Shown here: piece by piece, positions 37,001-48,857 of the stretch
How the letters are laid out: each line of letters opens with the position of its first letter
Position numbering within the stretch: position 1 is the stretch's first letter
Source: Corylus avellana
Taxonomy: Eukaryota; Streptophyta; Magnoliopsida; Fagales; Betulaceae
DNA: 64,000 nucleotides
Reading direction: 5' to 3'
Assembly: GCF_901000735.1 (NCBI RefSeq)
Contig: NC_081542.1
Span: 28,163,093-28,227,092, forward strand
Position numbers and translations under genes: made by a program
The notes under the pieces: generated by a model
Told to the model about the DNA's origin: nothing
What the model saw: only the letters and a program-made list of their open reading frames with translations
Database searches by the model: none

Positions 37001-40000
37001 TTGATTATATTTCTTTAAGGGATATCTTGTACATAACCACATGTATTTAAGCGTCACTTGCTAGAAATAAATTTATTCTTATTTATCAAAAAAAAAAAAG
37101 AATTTGTTGACAAAAATGCCTAGTATTAACAAAAGGAAAGACTTTAGTTATTAATCAAATCACAACATAGAAACAACTTTGAGCAAATTTTTCCCTTAAT
37201 CTCTTTTCAAGTAGGCTAGGTAGCAAGATAAATTTAAATATTCAACACAAAATCATTGATTCACAAAAAAAAAGGCTAGAAGTTCTGGTTAAATGATCAA
37301 TGCAATTGAGATGCTTTGGACATAGATAACCCCAGACTGATTGGCTTCCAGTTTCAAATTTCACAATACTGCTTCAAATATTTAAAACAGAGAATGCATT
37401 GTTTGGACTAAGAAGGCTTGGAACTACCAGTTGCAGGTCATTTAGTCAGGAAAAAAATTACAAAAAAAGAATATTCATCTATTTTGGTTCAATTCATCCA
37501 AAAATATCTTCCACATATTTAGATCAAAAGAGGAACTCATAGATTGATAACGGAAAAAGAGCAACAAAACCTACCTGTACAAGTTGGTTGTGTACAGCAT
37601 CATGGCAAAACAGAGTCTGCACTTGAGAGCAGAAGCCATCTATCTCGGTTTCTTCCAATTCGTCGTCAAGATTCATTGCTAAAATTCGCGTCTCACTGAT
37701 AAAACTTACAACCAGAAATGTGTCAAATGGATCATCAGTAGAAGATCTTAATGACCACATTCCCTTAATACCTTGGAGTTCTACTGAAGCCTACACCATT
37801 TCATATATACACACCAATTTAGTTTTATCCAAAAATCCATATAGAGGAGTTTTGAGGAAAAGTGAACCACCAAGTAAAACATACCTGTTCATTAATACCT
37901 ATTCCATTTCGAACTATGCGAAGAGAACCATCTTTATAAGCTCCAGAGCAAGTTACAACCTGACCTTGGCCTTGCCTTTCCAGGTCCACCACACAAAAGT
38001 CAACAATTGGCCCCAAATTTACATACCGTTCCAGTACTTCCACATATGAACCTTTTGCATCGGGCTGAAGATTTAGCTTTATAAGCTGTGTACACACCAC
38101 AATGGACTATTAATACCCAATATTGCAAGTGATCTTATAACAATAAACAACTTACAGCTACAAGTCATATTGACATGTTACTCTACAGTATACCGTAAAA
38201 AAGTTGGACCTTATGCCAAAAGCCTTTAAAAATTCCCTTAAAATGATATCCACATTTCTTTTAATTAAAATTGGCATAAACCAAACCAGATACATAAAAA
38301 ATGTCGCCAAAATGGTTGCAAACACATCCAAACACAATCTATTTGTCATTCTAAAAAAAAAAATTGGTTAACATATTGGCTTTATTAAAAGAGAAATTGA
38401 ATAAGAGAAATTCTAATGACTTTCTGCCATCAATTGCTTGAGCTGGCAACTAGGAAAGATGGCAGCCTCTGCATTTCTAAACATCTTCCTCAGAGGCGAA
38501 TGTCAATGCTTCCAATATATCTAATGCCTCCAATAATTCCTGTTCTTCATTCTAAATTCAGCTCATCTGAGATATTCTAGCTATTTACATGGATATTGTT
38601 TATTACCATGTCTTCATTATATCAATCTTTAAATATATAGGCTTCAGATAAAAAGCTGAAAATAACAATTGGAAAGTCAAGATCATTAAAGCCAGTGAAA
38701 CTTCTGATGTAATTTCTCAGAATATACACTTAACTATGCAAAGAGTAAATGCAATCTCACACCTGTGAATCTCCATAGCTTGAGCCAATATAGACAAATG
38801 CATTATCAAGATATGATACAGTAGATGCAATGGAAGTTTCACCCAAGAGCTCAATTTTAAGTCCCGTGACCCTACAAAGTAAGGTAGATGATGCATTGAG
38901 AAAATCTGAGTGTTAAAACAAATCCACAAATTATAAACCAGGGTTTCCTTTGGTTTTGTAATCAAGAAATTTCTCAAGTGCATGTTGTTCAATCATTAAC
39001 ACAAGATGGAATATCTTACTTTTCTTTCTCATGCGCTATGACAAGAAGGTGAAGTAGCCCAGCATGATCACCAAGTAAATACCTAGAACCATCAGCATCA
39101 ACTCTTCCATAGGCTCTTGTGATGGACTTGAAGTGCAGACCAACATGATGAGCAACAATAAGAAAACTTAGTCCACCCATTAGAAATTTTGAATAGCAAT
39201 TATTTGGAAATTTCACTACTAAAGACTAAAGCCAAATTTATCAGCAGAACTCTGCATATCCTACCGGTCTGATTGGAATTGCTTTAAATGCACTGGCACT
39301 GCAGTAGACAATTGTTTCTTCACCAATAATAATGACGCCACAAAGAGGTGGAGGTACTGGTATTAGCAAATCAGCTCCATTGTCAAGATTGTTCTGAGAC
39401 CAGGGACCCTCAACAAAATCTTTATCCTTAAGAGCGACCTCATATGTTTTGACATGGCGAGCATCTTTGTTATCCTGCAAAAGTCAGAACATGAAAATGA
39501 CGCCATCTAAATTACTACACTAAATGCAATGGCACTGTCACAAATAAATAAATTACATGAGGCTATCTGACATGGATAGACTAGAAGAATCACAAAAGAA
39601 AAAAAGAAGAATACACCTGACAAGTTACAAGGGAGCGCATATGTCTCTGACCATGCAGAAGAGACATTTCTATATAAGTGTCATTTAAATGTTACATTTC
39701 TAAGGAAGAGTCATTCACATGTTGGAGGCCAAGCTTATATTAGAGCCACTCATAATGCGGCACTCCACAGACACAATTACAGACAATGGAAATGTAATGA
39801 GCATGGATTAAGATCCCACCCTTTTACTTAAGAATTTGACATATGACAAGGTTTATACATGTGCATTTATACAGGAACAAATGCATATACCTGTCACAGA
39901 GATATTATTTTAATAAGAGTTTGCCAATGGGTGATTAAAAAAAAAAAAGTCAACTACCCTTGTGTAATCCATAGGCCAAAGTGACTTTCAAGGGACCAAA

Positions 40001-40862
40001 AAGAATGGGAAAAGGAGCAGCAGGGAGAAACTTTCTGGGGTGTCATAATCTACTCACTCAAATCCTTGACATCCTCATTAGGGTTCATGTCGCAATGCTC
40101 CAATGAGTAATGCTACAAGTCCCTCTCATGTTACTCTTGTGTCCCTCCAAGAATGATGTGTCTCTTAAAATCACCATTGAGCTTGTGATTGATCATTATT
40201 GGATTTTGATCAAATGGTAATTTTAAGAGCCACATCATTCTTGAAAAGACACAAGAGGAACTTCTAGAATTACTCATGCTCCAATGCTACATGGTGTTAC
40301 TAGGTTGCTCTAATACCATTTATAATAACTATTGGGAAAGCACTAGCAACATCTACTGTATCGCTCTAAAAGAACTAGTCAAGTTACAATAGGAGCTCTC
40401 TAAAATCACTTATAAAGCCCAGTATCACCTACTAAAGAACCAATGTAAGACTTACATGAACACATTTATAATCCATCCACTCTACGTGAAAAATTCATCC
40501 ACCCCAATGTGGGACTAACTTTTTGAAGTGTCACAAAAGTCCCAAAATAAAATGCAATAGAAAGGTAGCATTAATGATAATTGAAGAACTTTTTGTAAAT
40601 ACATTGAAAAGCACACAGCGCTTGATAAACATATGGATGAAAAAAGAAATATAGGGGGCACCTGGTAGAGAACCACAATTGTGGGTTTTGAACAACCATA
40701 AAGAAACTTGATATCCAAAACTTGAAGTTCCTCGAGCCTGAAAACACAAAAGGTAAAAAGATGTAACTAGATTGATTCTTCCAATAAACTAAGAAAATGC
40801 TAAAACATTAAAAGCATGAACTATTGTATGATTGATAAAGATAAATCTTCAAGAAGGAACCA

Positions 40863-40920
<58 letters not shown>

Positions 40921-43900
40921 CGAATGAAGTTTCTGTATATTTCAGCAGCTACATGGACAAAAAAATATGAGATTTTGAGAGTATTTAATACATTATGCAT
41001 CCATGCCATAGCCAATTACTTCACAAGCATACTCAACCAAAAATCCCTTTCTGGCTAGAAGCCCAAAGAACAATTTCCTTTTGATAAGTAATTTTTTACA
41101 CAAAGAAAAGCCCAAAGAACAATAAAAGCAGCATACCTAATGTTAAATGCTTCTTTGAGCTGCCCCTTGTTATCAAAAGGAATGACCTGAGAAACCACAA
41201 ACTTTGATGGTCACTTAAAAAAAATTTAATGTAAAGGCAAAGATAAGAATTCTGCTCTACTGTAAATAGGGACACAAACTACCAAAAAAGTATTAGCCAT
41301 GGACACCGCAATTAATTATATCAAACAACATACCTTGAACAATCCATCATATAAATGGAGTCCAATTAGTCTGCAATCTGGGTCAATTATGCCAATCTGC
41401 AGGAAAATAATAAGAATAAGAACAAGAGAAAACTAGGTGCAATGAGATTCGCTGAAATTTTCAATAAAAACTAAAATAAGTTATAGATGTCCACCTTAAG
41501 GAAAAGCAACAGCTTTAAGATATACTTAAAAACCTACTGAGAGAAGTCAAGAAGAGAATGAAGTGAACCTAGATTCAAATATGTACCTGACCATTGTCTG
41601 TAGGACGACCTATACGATCTGATACATCGCCCATTGCTCTGCACGACAGACATGAATTTGTTAGTGTAAAATCTATCAACAAAATACAATGGTTTCATAG
41701 AGTTATGAAGATTCTTCGCAGATAATAAAAGGAATGAAAAATGTATACATTCCTGATCAGAAGTTTTTATCTAGATGATTTATTACGTAATGACAGTAAC
41801 TTCTAGGAAAATAAACTTAAAGCAACTCCCTATTTGAAATTGTATTTTTCTTTTTCTTGTTTTGTTAATAGGTAGTCGAAATTCTATTAAAATCGAAAGG
41901 GCGCAACCCAAATATATAGGAAGTGTTCAAGAGAAATACCTAATAAGATAAAGATTTTTATTTTATTTTATTTTTTTATTTTTTTTTTAAATCATGATAT
42001 CTAGTAATATGAAGACAATCATAAGCAGTTGTCCACCGGTAACGAGTTTTGAAGAAGGCCTTTAGATCCACCACCGATCCACTTGTATTTAAAAAGTTGT
42101 GAAAGGAAACATCAAGGTATTCCAATCTTTAACAAACTTTTCAATCTTCTAGACAACCTTTGTCTAACCATTGTGTTGATGTTAACCTTGTTCCCCCCTC
42201 CTCTCTCTCTCTCTCTCTAAAACTCAAGAAAAAACCCAAACTCAAGAAAAAATTAGAGGGGAGAGAGGTGTTAAATTGTACAGAACCATGATTTTTTCTT
42301 TTTTCTCTTGCATGGAGAAGAGATTAATCAATCAGTTATCATATCCAACAATTTACAACTTCCAGAGACATTATCCCTCAAAATACTTAGCAAGCAAAAT
42401 CGATGTAGAGAAATGTTTTAACAGGTCCACCAACAAATCAAGATATTTATTGACAAGGACAAAATTTCCTTTAAACCTATGGTTGATTATGGACTTTTTC
42501 CAACCAATGCTTGAATTAACCATTTTTTTCCTAAGCTTCCATATTTTCTGCACTCATTTCCTTTGGTACCAACAATTCTGTTTCTAGGAGGCAACCTAGA
42601 AAAGTTTTAACAAGTCCACCAACAAATCGAGATATTTATTTTTTTTGATAAGGACAACATTTTCTTTCATCCTTGGTTGATTTATGGACTTCTTCCAACC
42701 AATACTGGAATCAACCATTTTTCCCCTTAACTTCCATAGTTTTTGCACTCATTTCCTTTGATACCAATAATTCTTTTACAAGGAGTCAATCCACGGTGCA
42801 TTTGGTTTGACTCACAACACTTTTTGGCGAATATTTTGACATTTTCTGGTGTTTGATGCAGCAGAAAACCTAAGCCAACAGAAGGTCAACAGAAAACTAA
42901 GCACGATGGATGAAACAAGTTTTACGATTTTAAATCCCCCTCCCCCTACAGGCTCTAGGAAAGATCCTTACCGTGGATAACCTCAGGAAGCAGCATGTCA
43001 TTATGGTGGACAGATTTTGCATGTGTAAGAGGAATGGAGAGTATGTGGACCATCTTCTTCTTCATTGTGAGGTGGCTTCTATGCCATTTAGATTGCCTTT
43101 TTCAGTCGTTTTGGCTTGTCTTGGGTTATGCCTAAACGTGTAGTTGACCTGTATGCTTTTTGGTAGACTACCAGTAGTACGCAAAGTGCGGCTATGTAGA
43201 GGATTTGCCTACATGCCTTTCATGGTGTTTATAGAAGAAAACCAATGACACAAGTTTTGAGAACTATAAGAGGACTTTGGAGGGGATCAAATCATTTTTC
43301 TTCAAAATTTTGTATCTTTGAATAGTTGTTTATGTTTCTCCGTTGTCACTTACTAGTGATTTCCTTATCCCTTTTGCTCCTTCTAGCTAGGTGCATCATC
43401 TTGTACACTTCCTGTGTACGTAGGGGCACCTTTACACTTTTAATAATAATTATCGATTACTTATTAAAAAATAAGTCCCACTCCCCCAGACTTTGCCCCT
43501 CCATCATGGCCAAACTCGACCCAGCTCAAACTTTCTTAGTTGCACTGGTGACAACCTCAACTACTTTGTCTCCCTCTCCATCGAGACCCAACCTTCCTCC
43601 AATCATCAAAGTGATCTTGTTCCTTATCTTTCTTCATTTGTGTGCTTAGGGTGAGAGGTGGGTCTCTTGGCATCTATAGTTATAGTGTTCTAGATTAAGA
43701 GAGATTGGAGTAAGGAGTTGGTGACATTGTAAAGGCATTGGGAGATCAACATGACCTTCAAACCAAAGGGGTCGCCATCATGGCTAAAGCTAGCAAGGTT
43801 GATGACGTTGTCAGTGTTACCACCTTTGTCGACATCTACAGTTATATTGTTCTAGAATAAGAGAGATTGAAGTCGGGAGTTGGTGACATTGTAAAGGGAT

Positions 43901-45661
43901 TGGGAGATCAACACGACCTTCAAACCGAAGAGTCGCCATCATGGCTAAAGCTGGCAAGATTGATGACGTTGTCAGTGTTACCACCTTTGTCGACATCTAC
44001 AGTTATATTGTTCTAGAATAAGAGAGATTGAAGTCGGGAGTTGGTGACACTGTAAAGGGATTGGGAGATCAACACGACCTTCAAACCGAAGAGTCGCCAT
44101 CATGGCTAAAGCTGGCAAGATTGATGACGTTGTCAGTGTTACCACCTTTGCCGACAAATAGACTAAGCACCACAACAAACACAGTAGGAGTTGTCAACAA
44201 AGGCCACATTCTTGCAATGAGGTCCAAGCTAGACACATGACCTATGGCAGTTTAGTTCTCATATCTCAGTTGCGTACTTGCACATGGCCTTTTGTCAGTC
44301 CCATATGTAGTGCTTTTTCACTTCAGAACTCGAGTTTTCTTTTAAGAAAATGATGCATCCAATTGGCAATTCGGGTTACGAATTGCATCCACTCCGTTTT
44401 GCTTTTGGTCAGAACGACATCTTCAGCAACAACTTCTAATTCATTTGAGGTCTTGATTCGAATCCAAAGCAATTGTTGTTCTATTGGGAGCTTGAAGTAA
44501 GGGGTTTTAGGGCATTGAGGTGGTGATTAGAGGTTTTGCTTCAAACAAAGAAATCATTGCTTGATTGCGAAGTCGAACGAAGGAATTTCAAAGGGTGAAG
44601 TCAACCTCAAAGTGGGTGCAGAGGAAGAGGTTTGTTAAGCCAAGGTGGTAGAGCTTAATGATGATGGCAAAGCCAAGAAATCCAGGATCGCTGGCCATGA
44701 AAATTTTCATCAATGTTTTGACAAGGGAGGAGGAGGAGGCCAATCCTTTAGAAATTATATGGTTAATGATTTTCAAAGCAAGCTAAACAATGGAAAATGT
44801 TCTTAAGATCATTTTCAAGATTTCAGCCAAACTGTGAAAATTTTACAACTTTACCAATAAATGTCTTCTACTAGAAAACTTTTTGGATAAAAATTGCTTT
44901 ACATTGAAATAAGTTAGAGCCTAAGTTACTTTCATTTTGAATATGTTGCATCATAATAACAACATTTTCCTCCATAAAGATAATCAAAATTCTACTAAAA
45001 AGCCCAATTGGAATTCAAAACACAGTTCTAATTTTGGCCATATTATACAGTGCTCGGGTAAGTGGGAAGGGGCTCTCAAAAGAAGATATGAACATTACAA
45101 TGAGTCACAGACATGTACAGGCTCCTTCAATTCACGTTTAGAGTGTCTCTCTATCTCCCCCCACCCCACAACACCCCCAAAAGTTGATTCACATAAGAAA
45201 AGCCAAGTTAACAATCAATATACTTACTGTTTGACTTCATAAACAAGATAACAGCTTAGCTTTCTTTTTTAATAAAACATAAAAATATAACAGCCTTTTC
45301 AGACTCAATTGTTCACACTGACATGATTATGTCCTACAAAATACAAGTATGAGCACCAACTCCCAACAATACCCAACATCAATTAAGAAAATAAAGCATT
45401 AAAGCTTAAACCTTGTAATAAGCTCAGATTTCTCGGCATCCCATTGAAGAACACAGAATTTGTATCTTTCTGTTGCAATAAATAGAAAATCCTGTGCCTC
45501 ACCCTGTTCAGAACAAGTAATGTGAGTGCAGTAAAAAATAAAAAGTAAATCACAAAATAAATGTGTAGGTTCAGATAAAAAAAATTAATAGCAATGCTCA
45601 CATGAGGGCGAAAAAGTTCAAGTGTTGCAATTCTCCCATATATTGGCACATCCAACATAGG
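31020..45661 (-). CDS. DDB1: DNA damage-binding protein 1 (CUL4 E3 ligase adaptor), exons 3-19
   Basis: DDB1 is the three-beta-propeller adaptor that links CUL4-RBX1 to DCAF/DDB2 and the COP10-DET1 complex in the nucleus. Seventeen exons on the minus strand: 45661-45602, 45503-45412, 41638-41587, 41396-41334, 41186-41137, 40737-40662, 39474-39265, 39126-39020, 38871-38763, 38085-37885, 37790-37575, 36822-36712, 36343-36068, 35799-35525, 32652-32301, 32193-31909 and 31601-31020. All introns are GT-AG, phases fit, and 1,038 codons are open to the TGA. The protein starts [20 protein letters not shown], passes [27 protein letters not shown] and [12 protein letters not shown] blade motifs, and ends [15 protein letters not shown], the DDB1 C-terminus. 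The family length is about 1,088. The missing 51 or so residues belong to two small 5' exons not found in the window. Confidence 0.96.
33400..33830 (-). mobile_element. Degenerate LINE zf-RVT remnant
   Basis: A minus-strand frame reads [34 protein letters not shown]. This is the pattern of the reverse-transcriptase zinc-binding domain in another plant LINE lineage ('W..L.W....P.HAF.LWL...+L.T.DRL'). It is short and truncated, and lies in the same orientation as DDB1 inside its intron. Confidence 0.6.
34000..34965 (-). mobile_element. Decayed retroelement ORF1-like sequence
   Basis: Minus-strand frames contain [16 protein letters not shown] and WKDKMEW...LSCKML, interrupted by stops. 'GKRSYxEAL' is similar to the 'KRSYAETL' start segment of the LINE ORF1s at 48.8-63.4 kb. 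The higher GC content versus the rest of the intron supports a transposon origin. Assignment is tentative. Confidence 0.4.
36975..37100 (+). mobile_element. LINE 3' tail fragment
   Basis: 'cttgtacataaccacatgta', then 'gcgtcacttgctag', 'aataaattt' and 'cttatttatcaaaaaaaaaaa' resemble, in order, the 3' end of the local LINE family. Only the terminal 100 bp or so remain, in a DDB1 intron. Confidence 0.45.
39475..40661. other. DDB1 intron with MITE and dispersed-repeat piece
   Basis: Contains the MITE 40105-40275. It is followed at about 40310-40545 by a diverged copy of the repeat seen twice at 25328-25800 ('gggaaagcactagcaacatct', 'cactctacgtg', 'ccccaatgtgggacta'). 39475-40090 shows nothing recognisable. 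Confidence 0.65.
40105..40275. mobile_element. Short foldback MITE with 10-bp TSD
   Basis: Ends GAGTAATGCTACAAGTCCCT and the complement of GAGTAATTCTAGAAGTTCCT. The perfect direct repeat ATGCTCCAAT flanks it (40095-40104 and 40276-40285). The two halves pair around 'gagcttgtgattgatcatta'. The 9-10 bp TSD and TIRs point to Mutator-type mobilisation. Confidence 0.9.
40865..40917. repeat. (TA)n microsatellite in DDB1 intron
   Basis: About 26 uninterrupted TA units between 'accacc' and 'cagcgaatg'. Likely polymorphic in length. Confidence 0.95.
41838..41960 (-). mobile_element. LINE 3' tail fragment
   Basis: On the plus strand: 'taataggtagtcgaaattct', 'gggcgcaaccc', 'tataggaagtgttcaagaga'. This is the complement of the LINE 3' end pattern 'tctcttg..cacttcctata...gggttgcgccc...'. 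It lies in a DDB1 intron, in the same direction as the gene. Confidence 0.55.
42935..43475 (+). mobile_element. LINE 3' fragment
   Basis: Broken zf-RVT sequence: 'ggctctaggaaagatcctta', 'gtggataacctcagg', 'atgtgtaagaggaatgga', 'gaccatcttcttcttcattg' and 'tgaggtggc'. It is followed by the tail CTTGTACACTTCCTGTGTAC, 'ggggcacctttacac' and a short A-rich end near 43470. It is 5'-truncated and antisense within the DDB1 intron 41639-45411. Confidence 0.75.
43668..44150. repeat. 161-bp minisatellite-like tandem array, three units
   Basis: Units of 161 bp start near 43668, 43829 and 43990. They share 'tctacagttatattgttcta', 'gagagattg', 'gagttggtgacattgtaaag', 'ttgggagatcaac' and 'gtcgccatcatggctaaagc'. 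Units 2 and 3 are nearly identical and unit 1 is diverged. The array is in a DDB1 intron. The period and head-to-tail arrangement are exact by position; the origin is unknown. Confidence 0.92.
44151..45411. other. Rest of the 3.8-kb DDB1 intron
   Basis: Mixed-composition DNA without a recognisable coding frame. Small ORFs on both strands have no similarity that I can name. It could be decayed transposon. Confidence 0.5.
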
Positions 45662-47050
45662 CTGCACAAGAGAAATTTTAGATAAGTCTTAAGTTTTTAG
45701 ATCTCGGTTCTAGCTGCCCGGGAAAAAATACTAATATTCATGAAAAGAAATTCATAGTCAACACGGAGAAGGAAGACTAAATGAAGATGAAACCACAAAG
45801 AAGTTGGACATTTAAATTTTCTTTATTAGCATATCACAGATAGCATATACCTCTTTTTGAAACAACAATTTGACCTGAGATCTTTGAGTGAGTAATCTAG
45901 ATCGGTCCAAGAACCATAAGATTCTACGAACGATGAAAAACAACTCCATAATTTGTAGTTAGACAACCAAATATGTTGTTGTTCTAGTTCAAAACTAAAG
46001 GATCATTCACATATAGTGACATAAAAAACATGGTAAGCAATGCGCCAACTCCCTCCCAACCTCTCTCCTTCTTTTCACTTTTTGTGTGTTCCGGGAAATT
46101 ACACTTTACACCTCTACAGTGAGGCCATAGAACATGGACACCTTGTGGTTCTATTTGTGACACCAAAATCCCCTTACAGTAAAGATTAAATTCCAAAGCC
46201 CCAAATACGAGGTGCAGATGATGTTCAAACTTCAAACCAATGGCATAACGTACACAATTGCTTAAACCAATGAAATAAGGTGGCATCACTTATCAATTTT
46301 ATTTTTTTAATAAATATCACTTATCAATTTTTTTTTTTTGGATAAATAATTCAGTTATCAATTTTATACCATGTATAAACCATTATTCTCTCCATCCTTT
46401 ATTCAAACAAGGAAAATATATTTTTCTTTTTCTATTTAAAACTTCTAAAATCATTCCTCCTCTTGCTTTTCCCGACAACCAAGTAATATAAATCAACTAA
46501 AATACAAATTAACAATTAGCTCAACACTGCCAAGAGAGAAAGAGCCCGCTCTTTACTTCATCAATGAGTGAAGAAGAAGAAACACAACATAGAAAACCCA
46601 TAAATTTGGAAAAAATAAAGAAGTTAAGTATTTTTTTGTTTATCATCAAGGAATCCATAGTCTGACCATTGGTGAAGTTTGCTATTTGGAGGCCGTAGTA
46701 AATTTGAAAATTCATAAAAAAGTTCGACATGTAATCAAATTTCTAAACAATCAATTTCATTCTATTTATTTTTGAACTACCAGAAGAAAAATTGATGGCA
46801 AATTTTTTTTCTTTTTAATAAGCATAGAAATTTCAACCAATAAAAATAAAATAAAATAAAGGTAGATGGGAAATATATAATATATGCAAACCAAATTGCA
46901 GGTAAGATAAAAAAAATCCAAAGAATTCCATCTCTGATCTGCATAACCATCAAAATCCCCACCACAGAACTATCCCCATGATACAAAAGAATGCTGTATC
47001 GGAAATCCATAACCTAACATAATACAAAAGGAAATACTTCAAATCCAAAC
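45662..47050. other. DDB1 5' intronic/upstream DNA before the LINE cluster
   Basis: Begins with the acceptor of the first visible DDB1 exon (TTGTGCAG on the minus strand). AT-rich throughout. I looked for the two expected upstream exons (family peptides around VTHSCVGNFTSP and RIEIHLL) on the minus strand and saw none. No other gene recognised. Confidence 0.6.
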
Positions 47051-47054
47051 AATA

Positions 47055-47640
47055 TACTTTTTTGATAAGTAATGTAATCATTAAAGAATGCAGTGGGGCA
47101 CAATCTTAATACATAGGAAGTAAACAAGAGAACGCCTAAGCAGAAGAAAAAAATAACAAAAAAATCATTAAAGCTAGTCACTAAGGGAGCTAAAAATGCA
47201 GCAGTCTAAGAAAAGAGGAAATAAAAGAAAAAAAGACTTGAGCTCCTCCAATGTCCTTTCTTGGTTCTAGAGAGTTCTATCATTTCAATCCCTCCACAAG
47301 CATTACATAAGACAAGAAGGCACCATCTTTCATACAACAGCACTCCGAAAGCAACCACCCGCTTGTCCACCAACAGGCAAACAAATCAACCACCTAATTA
47401 AGCATAGCCCAGGACATCCCAAGATAGCATTCCATAAGGCACATGCAACCTCACAATGAAGAAGGAGATGGTCCACGAACTCCCCATTCTGTTTGTACAA
47501 ACAACACCAATTGATCGCAATGACATGCTTCTTCTTAAGATTGTCCATGGTAAGAATTTTCCTTAAAGCTGCCAACCAAACGAAAAAAGCCACTTTTAAT
47601 GGAAAATGTTGTGCTCTTACCAAGTATTACCACATGGAAT
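47055..47640 (-). mobile_element. LINE 3' fragment
   Basis: The minus-strand frame 47623-47330 reads LKVAFFVWLAALRKILTMDNLKKKHV...[25 protein letters not shown], the zf-RVT domain. The poly-T start (47060-47066, followed by 'gataagtaatgtaatc') marks its 3' end. 5'-truncated. Confidence 0.85.
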
Positions 47641-47699
47641 TTCTGTAAGATATTACGTAGTCAACCTATATTTACAACTTTCACTCCACTGCACCTCGA

Positions 47700-48759
47700 A
47701 AGTTTGGGATTTAACAATTTATGCACATCTTATTAGCCCTTTGTCCTGACTTCAGAGTCCAGTTGATGGGCTTTGTCAAGTCTCTCTTTATTCCCCCGAG
47801 AGAGACTCCACTCGCTTCCGGGGACGTCGGAGAATGGGACTCCATTAGTCTGGTCAATGTACAAGTAGACGTTGAAATATTACCGGAGAGCTAAGGAAGC
47901 CAGAGGAGTTCCGGTGAAAGATTCTCTTCTTCTTGAGGCGGTGGAGTCTCTCAGTGCTCTGTTGGTGCAGTTTCAATCTACGCCAAGTGTTGGGTTCGTT
48001 GCACAGATTTCGTTAGAGGCTGCACAAATCTCATTGCCTCCATTTTCGGGATCAGTTCATGTAGAGGAAGCTGGAGAAAGTCACTTCTCTTGGGGTTGCA
48101 CTAGTGAAATATGACTCAGCATTCTACTCCGGTGATGGGCTTTCTACAGCGGGGGTTTCTTATTCCAAGTCAGTCAGTGAAAGGTAGTTTTCCTCCCTTG
48201 CCCAAGATGTCAGTCGCTTCGCCGTCGACTATGGTTGTTAAGGATGATTGGGTGAAAGGGGCTCCCTCTCCTTTGGGTGGCTACACCTCTGACACCACAA
48301 CTGCTGAAATGGGTGAGGACTTCAAGTTGACTGGATTGACCCAATCTCAAAAGTGGCCGGTAGGCTTCAGTTCGTCTGGGGAGATCATTGTGTGGGATTA
48401 GGGTGGCAAGATTTGGGATGGGGAGGTTGGTGATTCCCCTTTCCCACGGGATGCTTACCACCCAGACACGTCATTGGATTGGTTGATGGATGGTGAAGAG
48501 GACAAGGATCCGTCTTTGGCGAACTTAGAAGGCATTGAAGAGGATTATCATCGAGTTGTTAAGATAGCATGCCCTAAGTCTAAGGGTAAGAGGGAGCTAT
48601 TGAATTTAAGAAGCTCCATAAACTATGGTGATGCTAGCTCTTCCTCTCGGCGCGGGAAAGGCTAGGCTCACGTCATATAGTGTCGTGTTTTTTTTGTGGG
48701 GTTCAGGTTTGAGGGCCTTTGGTGGGTTTGTTGGGTTTCCTTTGTGAGCTAGCTTTGGT
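47700..48759 (+). mobile_element. LINE ORF1 C-terminal part (different LINE lineage), broken
   Basis: Adjacent frames 47872-48114, 48111-48401 and 48474-48665 read as one degenerate protein. It ends KIACPKSKGKRELLNLRSSI, then a SINYGDASSSSRRGKG-type tail before the stop, a pattern I associate with plant LINE ORF1 C-termini just upstream of the endonuclease ORF. A TAG after SGEIIVWD splits it. The opposite-strand LINE 48771-54809 is inserted directly after its 3' side. Confidence 0.55.
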
Positions 48760-48857
48760 TATCCTATGTAGTTTTTTTTTTTTTTGGTAAGTAAATATGA
48801 TATAAAAGAGCACAGAGGGGCGCAACCCACATACACGGGAAGTATAAAAGAGAGCGC

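Noticed and set aside
43668..44150. Regularly spaced repeats as a CRISPR-like array
   Set aside because: The units are contiguous 161-bp repeats without unique spacers, in a plant intron.
44588..44776. Small minus-strand ORF in the DDB1 intron
   Set aside because: Short, no similarity, and situated in intronic DNA between validated exons.
45662..47050. Possible location of DDB1 exons 1 and 2
   Set aside because: No minus-strand stretch resembling the conserved N-terminal peptides was found; later LINE-rich DNA also gave none.
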